Shown: one piece after another, positions 11,228 through 19,763 of the stretch
How the letters are laid out: every line of letters starts with the position of its first letter
Position numbering within the stretch: position 1 is the stretch's first letter
Assembly: GCF_001648155.1 (NCBI RefSeq)
Contig: NZ_CP015199.1
Coordinates: 3,605,001 to 3,669,000 of the forward strand
Direction of reading: 5' to 3'
Origin: Chryseobacterium glaciei
GTDB lineage: Bacteria > Bacteroidota > Bacteroidia > Flavobacteriales > Weeksellaceae
DNA: 64,000 nucleotides
Program-made: the position numbers and the translations under genes
Notes under the pieces: model-generated
The model's database searches: none
Told to the model about the DNA's origin: nothing
What the model saw: only the letters and a program-made list of their open reading frames with translations

Positions 11228-11521
11228 CTAAATAATCCTTACAGTTACAATTATAACAGCCAAAACAATACAAAATAAAGCGATTAAAAATAAATAATCC
11301 GCAATGGTCTCAAACTTACTTTCTTGCTTATCATTTGTTGTTCTGATGGCCAAAAATGAGAAGAAACAACTGCATGCAAAAAAGATACATGCTACACCTG
11401 CAAATTCGTCTAAATGGGTATTGCCACTTATTTTAGTGATCTTTAAGGAAGTGATAATTAGCAATGAAAATCCTAAAAGGTTACTCGATGCGTTAAGAAT
11501 ATGACCCGACTTTTTTTCCAT
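11228..11521 (-). CDS. Small membrane protein of unknown function
   Basis: 97 residues with three predicted membrane segments, roughly 14-32 (LLGFSLLIITSLKI), 38-60 (FAGVACIFFACSCFFSFLAI) and 74-96 (YLFLIALFCIVLAVIIVTV), joined by short polar loops. The start MEKKSGHILNASSNLLGF is plausible because no other ATG fits. It is divergent from the keto acid dehydrogenase gene, sharing a 137-nt promoter region. Family not recognised. Confidence 0.65.
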   Translation of the reverse strand: MEKKSGHILNASSNLLGFSLLIITSLKITKISGNTHLDEFAGVACIFFACSCFFSFLAIRTTNDKQESKFETIADYLFLIALFCIVLAVIIVTVRII

Positions 11522-11658
11522 CTTTACAAATTTATTCTAAGATAAACACAATTTTTTTTATTATCAAATTTTTAAAAAAGATTATTAAAAATTAAAATTA
11601 ATTTAAAAAGTGTATATTAGCAAAATACTTCGAAAACTAAAAATTTTTTATATTGGCT

Positions 11659-14091
11659 ATGCAAACAACCTATATTGAAACTCAGCAGATTTCCTTTCAA
11701 GATTTTAAAAATCAAATACTTGGAGACTATAAATTAGGAAGAATCTCTCGTGAAATGTCCTACTTGGGCAGAAGAGAAGTTCTTACAGGAAAAGCTAAAT
11801 TTGGTATTTTTGGTGACGGTAAAGAGTTACCACAGTTGGCAATGGCGAAAGTTTTCAAAAATGGAGACTTCCGTTCAGGATATTACAGAGACCAGACTTT
11901 TGCACTAGCTATTGATGCTTTGACAGTTGGAAGTTTCTTTGCACAATTATACGCAGATACAAGTGTTGAAAGAGAGCCAGCATCAGCCGGAAGACAGATG
12001 AATGGGCACTTTGCAACAAGAAGCTTAAATGAAGACGGAAGCTGGAAAGATCTTACCGCTCAAAAAAATATCTCATCGGATATTTCTCCGACAGCCGGAC
12101 AGATGCCTAGATTATTAGGATTGGCTCAGGCTTCAAAAATATATAAATCAGTAAAATTTGAAGGTTCTGAAAAGTTCTCAAAAGAAGGTAACGAAGTTGC
12201 TTTTGGAACAATCGGTGATGCTTCTACAGCAGAAGGTCATTTCTGGGAAACTTTGAATGCTGCTTGTGCACTTCAGGTTCCTATGATCGTTTCTATTTGG
12301 GATGATGGTTACGGAATTTCAGTTCCAACCAAAAATCAGAGAGCAAAAGCGGACATTTCAGAAATGTTAAGCGGTTTCCAAAGAAAAGAAGGCGAAAACC
12401 AAGGTTGTGAGATCATTCAGGTGAAAGCTTGGGATTATCCTGCATTATTGGATGCGTATGCAAGAGCGGAACAATTTGCAAGAATGGAGAGCGTTCCTGT
12501 GGTAGTTCACGTAATTGAAGTTACACAGCCTCAAGGTCACTCGACATCAGGATCTCACGAAAGATATAAGAATGAAGATCGTTTAGCTTGGGAATCTCAG
12601 TTTGATGGATTGGTAAAATTCAGAGAATGGATCTTGAATTATTCAATCGAAATTGAAGGAAAAGAAGAAATCATTGCTTCTGTTGAAGAATTGGATGCAA
12701 TAGATGAAGAAGCAAAAAAGACTGTAAAAGCCGGACAAAAATCAGCTTGGGAAAGTTATCAGAAAACGATTACGGATTTAATTCAATCAGTTTTACCTTT
12801 AGTTGAAAATATTAAAGGACAAAATACTGAAATTGAAAATTATATCAATCAATTCAATAAATTAGTTTCAAAAGCTAAGAAAGATGTTTTCCATTTGGTA
12901 AGAAGATCTTTATTGGCAACAAGAGGAACAAATTCTGCAGAAAGAAATCAATTGATGCAGAAATACAATGAGATTTTTGAGGTAGAAAAGGATAATTATT
13001 CTTCTCATTTATATTCTCAGTCTCAGTGGAAAGCTGAAAATGTTAAAGAAATCAAACCAGTTTATTCTGATGCTTCGGAAGATGTAGACGGAAGAGTAGT
13101 GGTTAGAAATAATTTCGATAAAATATTCGAAAAATATCCTGAAACTTTAGTCTTTGGTGAAGATGCCGGAAATATAGGTGATGTAAACCAAGGTCTTGAA
13201 GGAATGCAGGAAAAATATGGCGACGTTCGTGTTGCTGACACAGGAATTCGTGAAGCTACAATTCTTGGTCAAGGTATCGGAATGGCGATGAGAGGTCTGA
13301 GACCAATCGCTGAAATCCAGTATTTAGATTATATTTTATACTGTTTGCAGGGAATGAGTGATGATTTGGCGACGGTTCAATACAGAACAAAAGGCGGTCA
13401 GAAATCACCTGTAATCATCAGAACGAGAGGTCACAGATTGGAAGGAGTTTGGCATTCAGGTTCTCCAATGGCAGGAATTTTAAACCTTTCAAAAGGTATT
13501 TTGGTATTAGTTCCAAGAAACTTAACGAAGGCTGCCGGATTCTACAACACAATGCTTCAAAGTGACGATCCATCAATCATTGTTGAATGCTTGAACGGAT
13601 ACAGATTAAAAGAAAAACAACCTGATAACTTAGGTGAATTCACTGTTCCTGTCGGAAAAATCGAGGTTACAAAAGAAGGAAAAGATGTTACGTTGGTAAC
13701 GTACGGTTCGACTTGGAGAATTGTAATGGATGCAGCAGAAGAACTAGAAAAACTTGGAATCTCTGCGGAAGTTATTGATGTTCAGTCATTAATTCCTTTC
13801 GATTTAACGAACGAAATTGCTGAAAGTGTAAAGAGAACCAACAGGTTAGTCGTAATCGACGAAGATGTGGAAGGTGGAACCTCAGCGTTTATTCTTCAAC
13901 AAATTTTAGAGAAGCAAAAAGCATTCAGATTCTTGGATTCTGATCCGTTGACAATCGCTGCAAATGATCACAGACCTGCATATGCAAGTGATGGAGATTA
14001 TTTCAGCAAGCCATCTTCTGATGATATGGTTGAAAGAATTTATGCCCTATTTAATGAAACAAATCCTGAGAAGTATCCTGCGATATTTTAA
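11659..14091 (+). CDS. Branched-chain 2-oxo acid dehydrogenase E1, alpha and beta subunits fused
   Basis: About 810 residues; the ATG at 11659 was preferred to an in-frame TTG two codons upstream. The N-terminal half is E1-alpha (FRSGYYRDQTF, GQMPRLLGLAQA, and the ThDP motif GDASTAEGHFWETLN). The C-terminal half is E1-beta (FGEDAG, GDVRVADTGIREATILG, EIQYLDY, HSGSPMAGI, VTYGSTW). E1 decarboxylates branched-chain 2-oxo acids and passes the acyl group to E2 lipoyl domains. Fused E1 is usual in Bacteroidota, and branched-chain acyl-CoAs feed their iso-fatty acids. The matching E3-type gene (lpdA, 40.7 kb) is unlinked. Confidence 0.93.
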   Translation: MQTTYIETQQISFQDFKNQILGDYKLGRISREMSYLGRREVLTGKAKFGIFGDGKELPQLAMAKVFKNGDFRSGYYRDQTFALAIDALTVGSFFAQLYADTSVEREPASAGRQMNGHFATRSLNEDGSWKDLTAQKNISSDISPTAGQMPRLLGLAQASKIYKSVKFEGSEKFSKEGNEVAFGTIGDASTAEGHFWETLNAACALQVPMIVSIWDDGYGISVPTKNQRAKADISEMLSGFQRKEGENQGCEIIQVKAWDYPALLDAYARAEQFARMESVPVVVHVIEVTQPQGHSTSGSHERYKNEDRLAWESQFDGLVKFREWILNYSIEIEGKEEIIASVEELDAIDEEAKKTVKAGQKSAWESYQKTITDLIQSVLPLVENIKGQNTEIENYINQFNKLVSKAKKDVFHLVRRSLLATRGTNSAERNQLMQKYNEIFEVEKDNYSSHLYSQSQWKAENVKEIKPVYSDASEDVDGRVVVRNNFDKIFEKYPETLVFGEDAGNIGDVNQGLEGMQEKYGDVRVADTGIREATILGQGIGMAMRGLRPIAEIQYLDYILYCLQGMSDDLATVQYRTKGGQKSPVIIRTRGHRLEGVWHSGSPMAGILNLSKGILVLVPRNLTKAAGFYNTMLQSDDPSIIVECLNGYRLKEKQPDNLGEFTVPVGKIEVTKEGKDVTLVTYGSTWRIVMDAAEELEKLGISAEVIDVQSLIPFDLTNEIAESVKRTNRLVVIDEDVEGGTSAFILQQILEKQKAFRFLDSDPLTIAANDHRPAYASDGDYFSKPSSDDMVERIYALFNETNPEKYPAIF

Positions 14092-14113
14092 TTGGAATTT
14101 TAGATAAATTTTG

Positions 14114-14144
14114 AAACCGCTTTCTTTTGGGAGCGGTTTTTTTG
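14114..14144 (+). terminator. Terminator after the E1 fusion gene
   Basis: AAACCGCT (14114-14121) pairs with AGCGGTTT (14132-14139), followed by a T-run; 23 nt past the stop codon. Confidence 0.85.
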
Positions 14145-14179
14145 TTTATATTGTTTAAGATTATTTAAATTAAAAAGTA

Positions 14180-14527
14180 ATGAGAATCAGTTTTTTATAT
14201 TTATTTCTAATATTGGTAATGATAAGTTGTAAATACGATAAAAAAGAAGTTTTATTGGCAGACAGAGAAGCTCCTTTAGGTTGGATATATCTGAAAATGT
14301 ATGATAATAAAAGCTTTGAATTTATCTCTCAAGGAATGTTGCGAGATAAAGAAGTTTATCAAGGAAATTATGAATTAAAAAATGATACTATTTACTTTAC
14401 ATATCAAGATTCTATTCCTAAAGCCGGTTCCAAAGCAATAATAAATAGAGGTTTTGTTAATTATCTAAACGGAAGTTATCCGGAAAGTGTGCAAATAAAA
14501 TTGAATCATCTTTCAAATAAAAAATAA
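14180..14527 (+). CDS. Small lipoprotein of unknown function
   Basis: 115 residues. The N-terminus (ISFLYLFLILVMISC) is a lipoprotein signal with lipobox ending at Cys17. The mature part is short and beta-rich (APLGWIYLKMYDNKSFEF, VYQGNYELKNDTIYFTYQD), the layout of small Bacteroidota lipoproteins that report a threshold-type beta fold. It ends 4 nt from the convergent HxlR gene. No family recognised. Confidence 0.65.
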   Translation: MRISFLYLFLILVMISCKYDKKEVLLADREAPLGWIYLKMYDNKSFEFISQGMLRDKEVYQGNYELKNDTIYFTYQDSIPKAGSKAIINRGFVNYLNGSYPESVQIKLNHLSNKK

Positions 14528-14531
14528 ATGA

Positions 14532-14921
14532 CTATCCAACTTCAACAGCCTTATTTACTTTTTTCTCAATCAAATTACAATCCTTATCATATTGTACTTC
14601 CTTATTATCAAATTTCGCTTCCCATTCTTCCAGCAAATATAAAATAGGCAACAGTGCCAATCCCTTTTCTGTCAAAGAATATTCAACTCTTGGAGGAAGT
14701 TCTTTAAACTCTTCTCTGATGATCAATCCGTCGGTTTGCATTTCTCTTAACTGATCGGTCAGAACCTTTCTTGAGATCACATTAATTCGTACGGCAAGCT
14801 CTCCGAAACGAAGTTTACGGTCTTTGATAACCAATACAATGATCGGTTTCCACTTGCTTCCCAAGGCAGACATTGCTTTGCCTAGAGGGCAGCTGTATTT
14901 CATTAATTCACTCTTTACCAT
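14532..14921 (-). CDS. HxlR family winged-helix transcriptional regulator
   Basis: 129 residues with the HxlR signature: CPLGKAMSALGSKWKPIIVLVI, LRFGELAVRINVISRKVLTDQLREMQTDGLI and PPRVEYSLTEKGLALLPIL. The N-terminal Cys (CPLG) is the redox- or aldehyde-sensing position in several relatives. It is divergent from an Old Yellow Enzyme, and the 132-nt space between them holds five GTTAC half-sites, so it probably controls both itself and the reductase in response to electrophiles. Effector identity is inference. Confidence 0.92.
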   Translation of the reverse strand: MVKSELMKYSCPLGKAMSALGSKWKPIIVLVIKDRKLRFGELAVRINVISRKVLTDQLREMQTDGLIIREEFKELPPRVEYSLTEKGLALLPILYLLEEWEAKFDNKEVQYDKDCNLIEKKVNKAVEVG

Positions 14922-14923
14922 AC

Positions 14924-15019
14924 GTTACTTTTAAGTTACTAATGTAAGTTACTGCGAAGTTACCACTTTTTTTCTTCATAAGATACAAATCTGAACTATT
15001 ATTAGTTACTTTGTGTAAC
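14924..15019. promoter_or_regulatory. GTTAC operator array between HxlR regulator and ene-reductase
   Basis: GTTAC occurs at 14924, 14935, 14948 and 14959 as near-regular direct repeats (11, 13, 11 nt apart). A dyad GTTAC-N5-GTAAC lies at 15005-15019, overlapping a -7-like TTACTTTG about 40 nt before the reductase ATG. The array covers both divergent start regions, the layout expected for HxlR binding. Confidence 0.6.
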
Positions 15020-15053
15020 AATTTAAAAATGTTAAATATAAAATAATTGCAAA

Positions 15054-16115
15054 ATGAGTATAGACGCATTATTTAGTCCATTTAGTTATAAAAATCTTCA
15101 ACTTAAAAATAGAGTGGTAATGGCTCCGATGACAAGAGCTCAATCTGATAACGGAGTACCCACTCAGCAAATCGCAGATTATTACGCAAGAAGAGCGGCT
15201 TCGGAAGTAGGTTTGATCCTTTCTGAAGGTACAGTAATCAACAGACCCGGTTCAAAAAACATGCAGAATATTCCTGATTTTTACGGAACTGAAGCATTAA
15301 ACGGCTGGAAAAACGTAATCGACGCTGTTCATGAAAATGGCGGTAAAATGGGACCTCAAATCTGGCATGTAGGCGATACAAGAAGTTCTGAAGATTATCC
15401 ATTAGTTGATATGGAAAAAGCTTCTACAATGACGTTGGAAGATATTCAGGATACGATTGCTCAGTTTGCAGCTTCTGCAAAATCGGCTAAAGATCTTGGA
15501 TTTGATGTTCTTGAAATTCACGGAGCTCACGGATATTTGATCGATCAATTCTTTTGGGAAGTAACCAATACAAGAACAGACGAATATGGTGGTAAAACAT
15601 TAAAAGAAAGAAGCAAATTTGCTGTTGATATCGTTAAAGCAATGAGAGATGCAGTTGGACCAGACTTCACTATTATTATCCGTCTTTCTCAATGGAAACA
15701 ACAGGATTATAAATCCAGATTGGCAACAACACCAGCTGAAATGGAAGAATGGTTGTTACCTTTAAAAGAAGCGGGAGTAGATATTTTCCACTGTTCACAA
15801 CGTCGTTTTTGGGAACCTGAATTTGAAGGTTCTGACTTAAACTTTGCAGGTTGGGCTAAGAAAATCACAGGACAACCAACAATCACGGTAGGTTCTGTAG
15901 GTCTTGAAGGAGATTTTATGGGAGCATTTGCAGGACAGGGAACTGAAAAAGCAGATTTATCAGAATTAATAAAAAGACTGGAAAGAGGAGATTTTGATCT
16001 TGTTGCAGTCGGAAGAGCGCTTTTACAAGACCCTGAATGGGTGAAAAAAGTAAAAGAAGGAAATACAGACGATCTTTTAAACTTTTCAGCTGAAAGTTTA
16101 GGAGTTCTTTATTAA
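15054..16115 (+). CDS. Old Yellow Enzyme family alkene reductase (NADH:flavin oxidoreductase)
   Basis: 353 residues with an FMN-binding TIM barrel. Recognisable blocks are LKNRVVMAPMTRAQSDNGVPT at the N-terminus, EVGLILSEGTVI, GPQIWHVGDTR, LEIHGAHGYLIDQFFW (substrate-binding His/Asn region), TDEYGG and the C-terminal VGRALLQDPEW. These enzymes reduce the C=C bond of alpha,beta-unsaturated carbonyls, nitro compounds or maleimides using NAD(P)H. It is divergent from the HxlR gene, implying induction by reactive electrophiles. Confidence 0.93.
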   Translation: MSIDALFSPFSYKNLQLKNRVVMAPMTRAQSDNGVPTQQIADYYARRAASEVGLILSEGTVINRPGSKNMQNIPDFYGTEALNGWKNVIDAVHENGGKMGPQIWHVGDTRSSEDYPLVDMEKASTMTLEDIQDTIAQFAASAKSAKDLGFDVLEIHGAHGYLIDQFFWEVTNTRTDEYGGKTLKERSKFAVDIVKAMRDAVGPDFTIIIRLSQWKQQDYKSRLATTPAEMEEWLLPLKEAGVDIFHCSQRRFWEPEFEGSDLNFAGWAKKITGQPTITVGSVGLEGDFMGAFAGQGTEKADLSELIKRLERGDFDLVAVGRALLQDPEWVKKVKEGNTDDLLNFSAESLGVLY

Positions 16116-16228
16116 AAAAGACAATTATTGAGTTGTGAATTTACTTCGCTCTTAGACTATTAGCTTGGTAAACCATTGACAATTCACTTATTTATATTAA
16201 ATTTTCTACCTAATTATTTTTTTAAACA

Positions 16229-16263
16229 AAAACCGCCTCCGGAATTTCTGAAGGCGGTTTTTA
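16229..16263 (+). terminator. Terminator downstream of the ene-reductase
   Basis: AAAACCGCCT pairs with AGGCGGTTTT around a 13-nt loop (CCGGAATTTCTGA), then T-residues. It lies about 115 nt past the stop; a weaker GTGAATT/AATTCAC inverted repeat (16133-16186) lies between. Confidence 0.75.
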
Positions 16264-16305
16264 GTTTTGATATTTGAATTGATTTAAATTGAATTTTAAC
16301 TTTTT

Positions 16306-16478
16306 TAACCACAAAAGCCACAAAAGTTTTTTTGATTAGTTTGTTTTACAATACGAAAATAATAAAGTTGACAAAAGAAGAAAATCAAAGATTTTCAAAA
16401 AACTTATGTGTACTTTTTAACAGTATGAGTTTTACTTAAAAATCTTAAGTGTTAAAATCTTTTGTGACTTTTGTGGTT
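16306..16478. repeat. AACCACAAAAG-ended palindromic element, copy 1
   Basis: The left arm AACCACAAAAGCCACAAAAG (16307-16326) and the right arm (16454-16478, ending CTTTTGTGGTT) are inverted copies. The interior contains AAAATCAAAGATTTT. It shares ends, interior palindrome and overall plan with the element at 27158-27324, so both belong to one dispersed family. No coding capacity. Confidence 0.75.
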
Positions 16479-16516
16479 TAATTTTTTATCTAAGTTAAAA
16501 TAAGTTCAAAAACAAA

Positions 16517-16541
16517 ACCGTTCCCAAAAAATGAGAACGGT
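16517..16541 (-). terminator. Terminator for the C1 peptidase gene
   Basis: ACCGTTC (16517-16523) pairs with GAACGGT (16535-16541); on the minus strand it is followed by TTTTGTTTTT. It lies 55 nt past the peptidase stop. Confidence 0.75.
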
Positions 16542-16595
16542 CTATTAACAGATTTAAATATCTAAAATTGTCAAATAAATGACAACAGTGATTTC

Positions 16596-17798
16596 TTATA
16601 AACCAATATTTTCAGTTGGTTTTAATTGCTTTAAAATATTCTTTGGAATCGCATTTTTGTGAACCAATATCGCCGTCGATTTGTACTCAACATAAGGTCT
16701 TGTTACATAAAGATATCCTTCAAAATCGTTGGTTACACCCCAAGAGTTTTTAACCATATAATATTCTTTTCCAGACTGATCTTTTGCCAATCCTACGATG
16801 TGCATTCCGTGATCATCGGTTGTAGAAAGGTTATTCAAAGCTTTTTGACGCATATCTTCTGTGATCGTTTTGTCTTTTTTAGGCTCAGTGAATAAAGTTC
16901 CTTTGTTTTCTGCATTGATTTGGTCTAATTCCATGTCCGGAACATAAGCCACCCCATTTTTATATGAAAAATAAGGCTCAGAAACGTCAGTTGCCCAACC
17001 TACAGAATATCCTTTGCTTACTGCATTATCAACGATTGCTGTAATGTCTTTCATTGGAACATTCCAGTCAGAATCATGACTCCAGTTATCAGGAATTGGA
17101 ACTACAAATTTCTGGTAATATGGATAATCTTTGTAAGAAGAAATTTCTACATAATCTTCAGGATTAATACCTACAACTTCCTTAGCAAAAGTCTTTGGAG
17201 TGTAATTTTTTCCGTCATATGTAAAGTTAGCAGGAACTTTTCCTAAATATTCGTCTAAGATTGCATCTACAGAATCCATCCAGTTATCAGAAAGTTTTCC
17301 TTTTGTAGCTGCCTGAACTAAGCTATCCAAAACAGGCTTCAATTTATCCTGCATTTCTTTGAAATTGTTGGTTGTTTGACCGTTTTTCAAACCTGTATAA
17401 GCTTCCTGAGGTACAGCTCCGTACTTTTTATACATGTTGACAACATCATGTAATTCTCCTCCGTCTCCCCAGCTGATTGCTCCGTTATTAAGAACGTATA
17501 ATTTTGCTTTATCGTGATAAGAATTCCTTGCTGTAAAAATTTCTGCCAAATCAACAGGTTTTTTACCCATTCTCTGCATTTCAGATTCAAGGAAAGAGTT
17601 TCCTGAGTAGCTCCAGCAAGTTCCTGATGAACCCTGATTTTTTACTGAAGTTGCCCCCACGTCCTTTAAAGTCGTGAATTTAAAATTGGCATTTTGAGAT
17701 TGATTGTTTTTTAACTTATTGATTAAGTCATCTTGTGCAAACATCATACTTCCTGCAGACAAAACAAAAAGTAATGATGCAATTTTGTTATTTTTCAT
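16596..17798 (-). CDS. Secreted C1 family cysteine peptidase (aminopeptidase C / bleomycin-hydrolase-like)
   Basis: 400 residues with a signal peptide (about 1-21). The papain-fold catalytic residues are visible: Gln55 (oxyanion) and Cys61 in NQGSSGTCWSYSG, His333 in DDHGMHIVGLA and Asn351 in VKNSWG. Bacteroidota relatives are periplasmic or exported peptidases of the C1B type. No T9SS sorting domain is present. It is monocistronic with its own terminator; about 240 nt separate it from the divergent sigma factor operon. Confidence 0.9.
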   Translation of the reverse strand: MKNNKIASLLFVLSAGSMMFAQDDLINKLKNNQSQNANFKFTTLKDVGATSVKNQGSSGTCWSYSGNSFLESEMQRMGKKPVDLAEIFTARNSYHDKAKLYVLNNGAISWGDGGELHDVVNMYKKYGAVPQEAYTGLKNGQTTNNFKEMQDKLKPVLDSLVQAATKGKLSDNWMDSVDAILDEYLGKVPANFTYDGKNYTPKTFAKEVVGINPEDYVEISSYKDYPYYQKFVVPIPDNWSHDSDWNVPMKDITAIVDNAVSKGYSVGWATDVSEPYFSYKNGVAYVPDMELDQINAENKGTLFTEPKKDKTITEDMRQKALNNLSTTDDHGMHIVGLAKDQSGKEYYMVKNSWGVTNDFEGYLYVTRPYVEYKSTAILVHKNAIPKNILKQLKPTENIGL

Positions 17799-17989
17799 TA
17801 CTATAAAAAGATTATTTATATGAATAGTCGGTAAGTTATAAGATATGTTACAAAGGGAAAAGTTAAATTTGAAATGAAAGTTTTTTATGAAAAGGTGAAA
17901 TTTTAATTCAATATTGATTAAAACGGTCTTTCTAATCTTTCCCAGCTTAGTCTTTTAGCTTAATTTTAAAAAAAGTTTATCATGTTTCC

Positions 17990-18015
17990 AACCTTTTTGA
18001 AATTTTCTGCATCTA
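17990..18015 (+). promoter_or_regulatory. Putative ECF-sigma promoter (AACC...TGCATCTA)
   Basis: AACC at 17990 and TGCATCTA at 18008-18015 stand 14 nt apart, 20 nt before the sigma factor ATG. The same pair recurs at 27100-27123 and, less exactly, at 39631-39655. No TAnnTTTG primary promoter is seen here. An autoregulated ECF promoter is the simplest reading. Confidence 0.5.
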
Positions 18016-18035
18016 TACTAATATAAAGCCTGACT

Positions 18036-18551
18036 ATGGAAAGTGAATTACTGTTAGAATGTCAACGGAACGACCGCAATGCACAGCGGAAAGTTTACGA
18101 AAAAATGGCGGGAAAATTATATTCGGTCTGCAAACGCTATCTTAAAAACGATGAAGATATTGAAGAAGTATTGGCTGATACGTTCTACAAAATCTTCACT
18201 AAGATCGATCAACTGCAAAATCATGATATTTTCGAAGGTTGGGCAAGAAAAATTGCTGTAAACGAATGTCTTCAGAAATTAAGAAATACCAAAGCTCTGC
18301 ATATTGAATTGGAAGACAGCCACGCTGAATCTTCTGATACAACGGATACTATTTCTTTTGAAAAAGATATTTTGAGTTTATTAAACTTCCTTCCAGAAGG
18401 ATGCCGTGCGATTTTTAATCTGTTTGCGATTGAAGGTTATCCGCACAAAGAAATTGCGATGATGCTTTCAATAAGTGAAGGAACTTCAAAATCACAACTC
18501 AATTTTGCCAGAAAAAAATTACAGGAACTTTTGATCAATCAAAACATTTAA
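18036..18551 (+). CDS. ECF RNA polymerase sigma factor
   Basis: 171 residues with sigma-70 region 2 (about 8-75: NDRNAQRKVYEKMAGKLYSVCKRYLKNDEDIEEVLADTFYKIF and WARKIAVNECLQKLR) and region 4 (about 115-165: LPEGCRAIFNLFAIEGYPHKEIAMMLSISEGTSKSQLNFARKKL). It directs RNA polymerase to a small regulon. Twelve nt separate it from the next gene, which has an anti-sigma-like cytoplasmic segment and a membrane anchor. The GCATCTA motif before this gene and in two other places may be its target. Confidence 0.95.
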   Translation: MESELLLECQRNDRNAQRKVYEKMAGKLYSVCKRYLKNDEDIEEVLADTFYKIFTKIDQLQNHDIFEGWARKIAVNECLQKLRNTKALHIELEDSHAESSDTTDTISFEKDILSLLNFLPEGCRAIFNLFAIEGYPHKEIAMMLSISEGTSKSQLNFARKKLQELLINQNI

Positions 18552-18563
18552 ACTTTTAAGACA

Positions 18564-19664
18564 ATGGAAAATAATCACGATATCGATAAAAAATTCAATG
18601 AGGCTTCTAAAGATGTAGAGGAACCTGCGACTTTTCCGGGTTTTGATAAAGTTTGGGCTAAAGTTGAAGAGAAATTAGATGAAAAAAAAGAGAAAAAAAG
18701 AATTCTACCAATCTGGCTTCCTTACGGAATTGCAGCGAGTTTAATGATCGGCGTAGGAGGATTTTATTTTTTGAATAAAAAAGTAAACATAACTGAGTCA
18801 GCAAAGCCTGTTATTGCAAAAAATACGGAAATTCCTAAAAGTACAATTGCTCAATCTGAGAAAATTCAGAAGATAGATGAACTTGTAAAATCAAATATTG
18901 AGGAGGAAATTTCAGTGCCAAATCCTGTAGCTAAGCTTGAGGATTATGCTGTTAATTCAGTGTCTGTACCTTCTCCATCTCCTGTTTATAATGATGTACC
19001 ACAAAATATTCAAGCGTCTCCACCTCTTGCTCCGTATAAAACCGACACTTTAAAACAAAGTAATATTGAAGAAGTTGTTGTAACTGGTTTAAGAATGAAA
19101 AAAGCAAAAAAAGATATTACATCTTCGGCACAAACAATTTCTTCTGCTGAAGTTGAAAAAAAATCTAATAATCCGCTTTTAAGTTCTTTACAGGAAACTT
19201 CGGAAGCAGAATCTCTTACACCTGATAACGGAGTTAATCCTGAGGTTATAGGTTACAATAAATCCAATATAAAGAGGAATGTTGCATCAGTTCCGAGATT
19301 GGCAGAAAAAGTAGGAAATAAATATTTTACAAACTCATTGCAAGGATCAGTTTCTGGGCTTACAATCAATATGGGATCAGGAAAAATTGATTCCAATAAC
19401 GCGATTGTTATTCGTGGAGTGAGCTCGGTCAAAGAAGAGGCAAATCCTTTATATATAATCAATGGAGCTGTTTCTGATGTTGCAAAATTCAAGAGCTTAA
19501 ATCCAGATTCGATTGACACCATGACCGTTTTGAAGGGTGAAAAAGTAACTTCAATCTATGGAAGTAAAGCCGTAAACGGAGTTATTGTAGTGGAAACCAA
19601 AGATGCTTCAAAGGTGAAAGATGTAAATGAAAAAAAACATTTAGAAAACAAGGAAAAACCATAG
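18564..19664 (+). CDS. Membrane-anchored anti-sigma-like protein with C-terminal TonB-receptor plug domain
   Basis: 366 residues in three parts. Residues 1-47 are a charged cytoplasmic segment (PATFPGFDKVWAKVEEKLDEK) like the N-terminus of Bacteroidota anti-sigma factors. Residues 49-70 form one membrane helix (LPYGIAASLMIGVGGFYFL). A long Pro/Ser-rich periplasmic linker follows. From about 168 comes the SusC-type linker NIEEVVVTG, then a plug domain at about 256-349 (GSVSGLTIN, IVIRGVSS, PLYIINGA, IDTMTVLKGEKVTSIYGSKAVNGVIVVETK). There is no barrel, so a receptor plug appears to be tethered to the inner membrane. It sits between its sigma factor and a plug-less barrel gene. A sensing role through that barrel is inference. 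Confidence 0.8.
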   Translation: MENNHDIDKKFNEASKDVEEPATFPGFDKVWAKVEEKLDEKKEKKRILPIWLPYGIAASLMIGVGGFYFLNKKVNITESAKPVIAKNTEIPKSTIAQSEKIQKIDELVKSNIEEEISVPNPVAKLEDYAVNSVSVPSPSPVYNDVPQNIQASPPLAPYKTDTLKQSNIEEVVVTGLRMKKAKKDITSSAQTISSAEVEKKSNNPLLSSLQETSEAESLTPDNGVNPEVIGYNKSNIKRNVASVPRLAEKVGNKYFTNSLQGSVSGLTINMGSGKIDSNNAIVIRGVSSVKEEANPLYIINGAVSDVAKFKSLNPDSIDTMTVLKGEKVTSIYGSKAVNGVIVVETKDASKVKDVNEKKHLENKEKP

Positions 19665-19716
19665 TCCACTCGCGGATTTATTAAAATTTTAATCGTTTTT
19701 CAATACAATGAGTTTG

Positions 19717-19731
19717 AAGGAAAATTTCCTT
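19717..19731. promoter_or_regulatory. Short palindrome before the barrel gene
   Basis: AAGGAAAATTTCCTT is a perfect 7-bp dyad around one base, 33 nt upstream of the barrel gene ATG in a 99-nt spacer. It could be an operator or a weak hairpin; there is no further support. Confidence 0.25.
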
Positions 19732-19763
19732 TGAAAGTGTCATTTATTAATATAATTTAAAAT

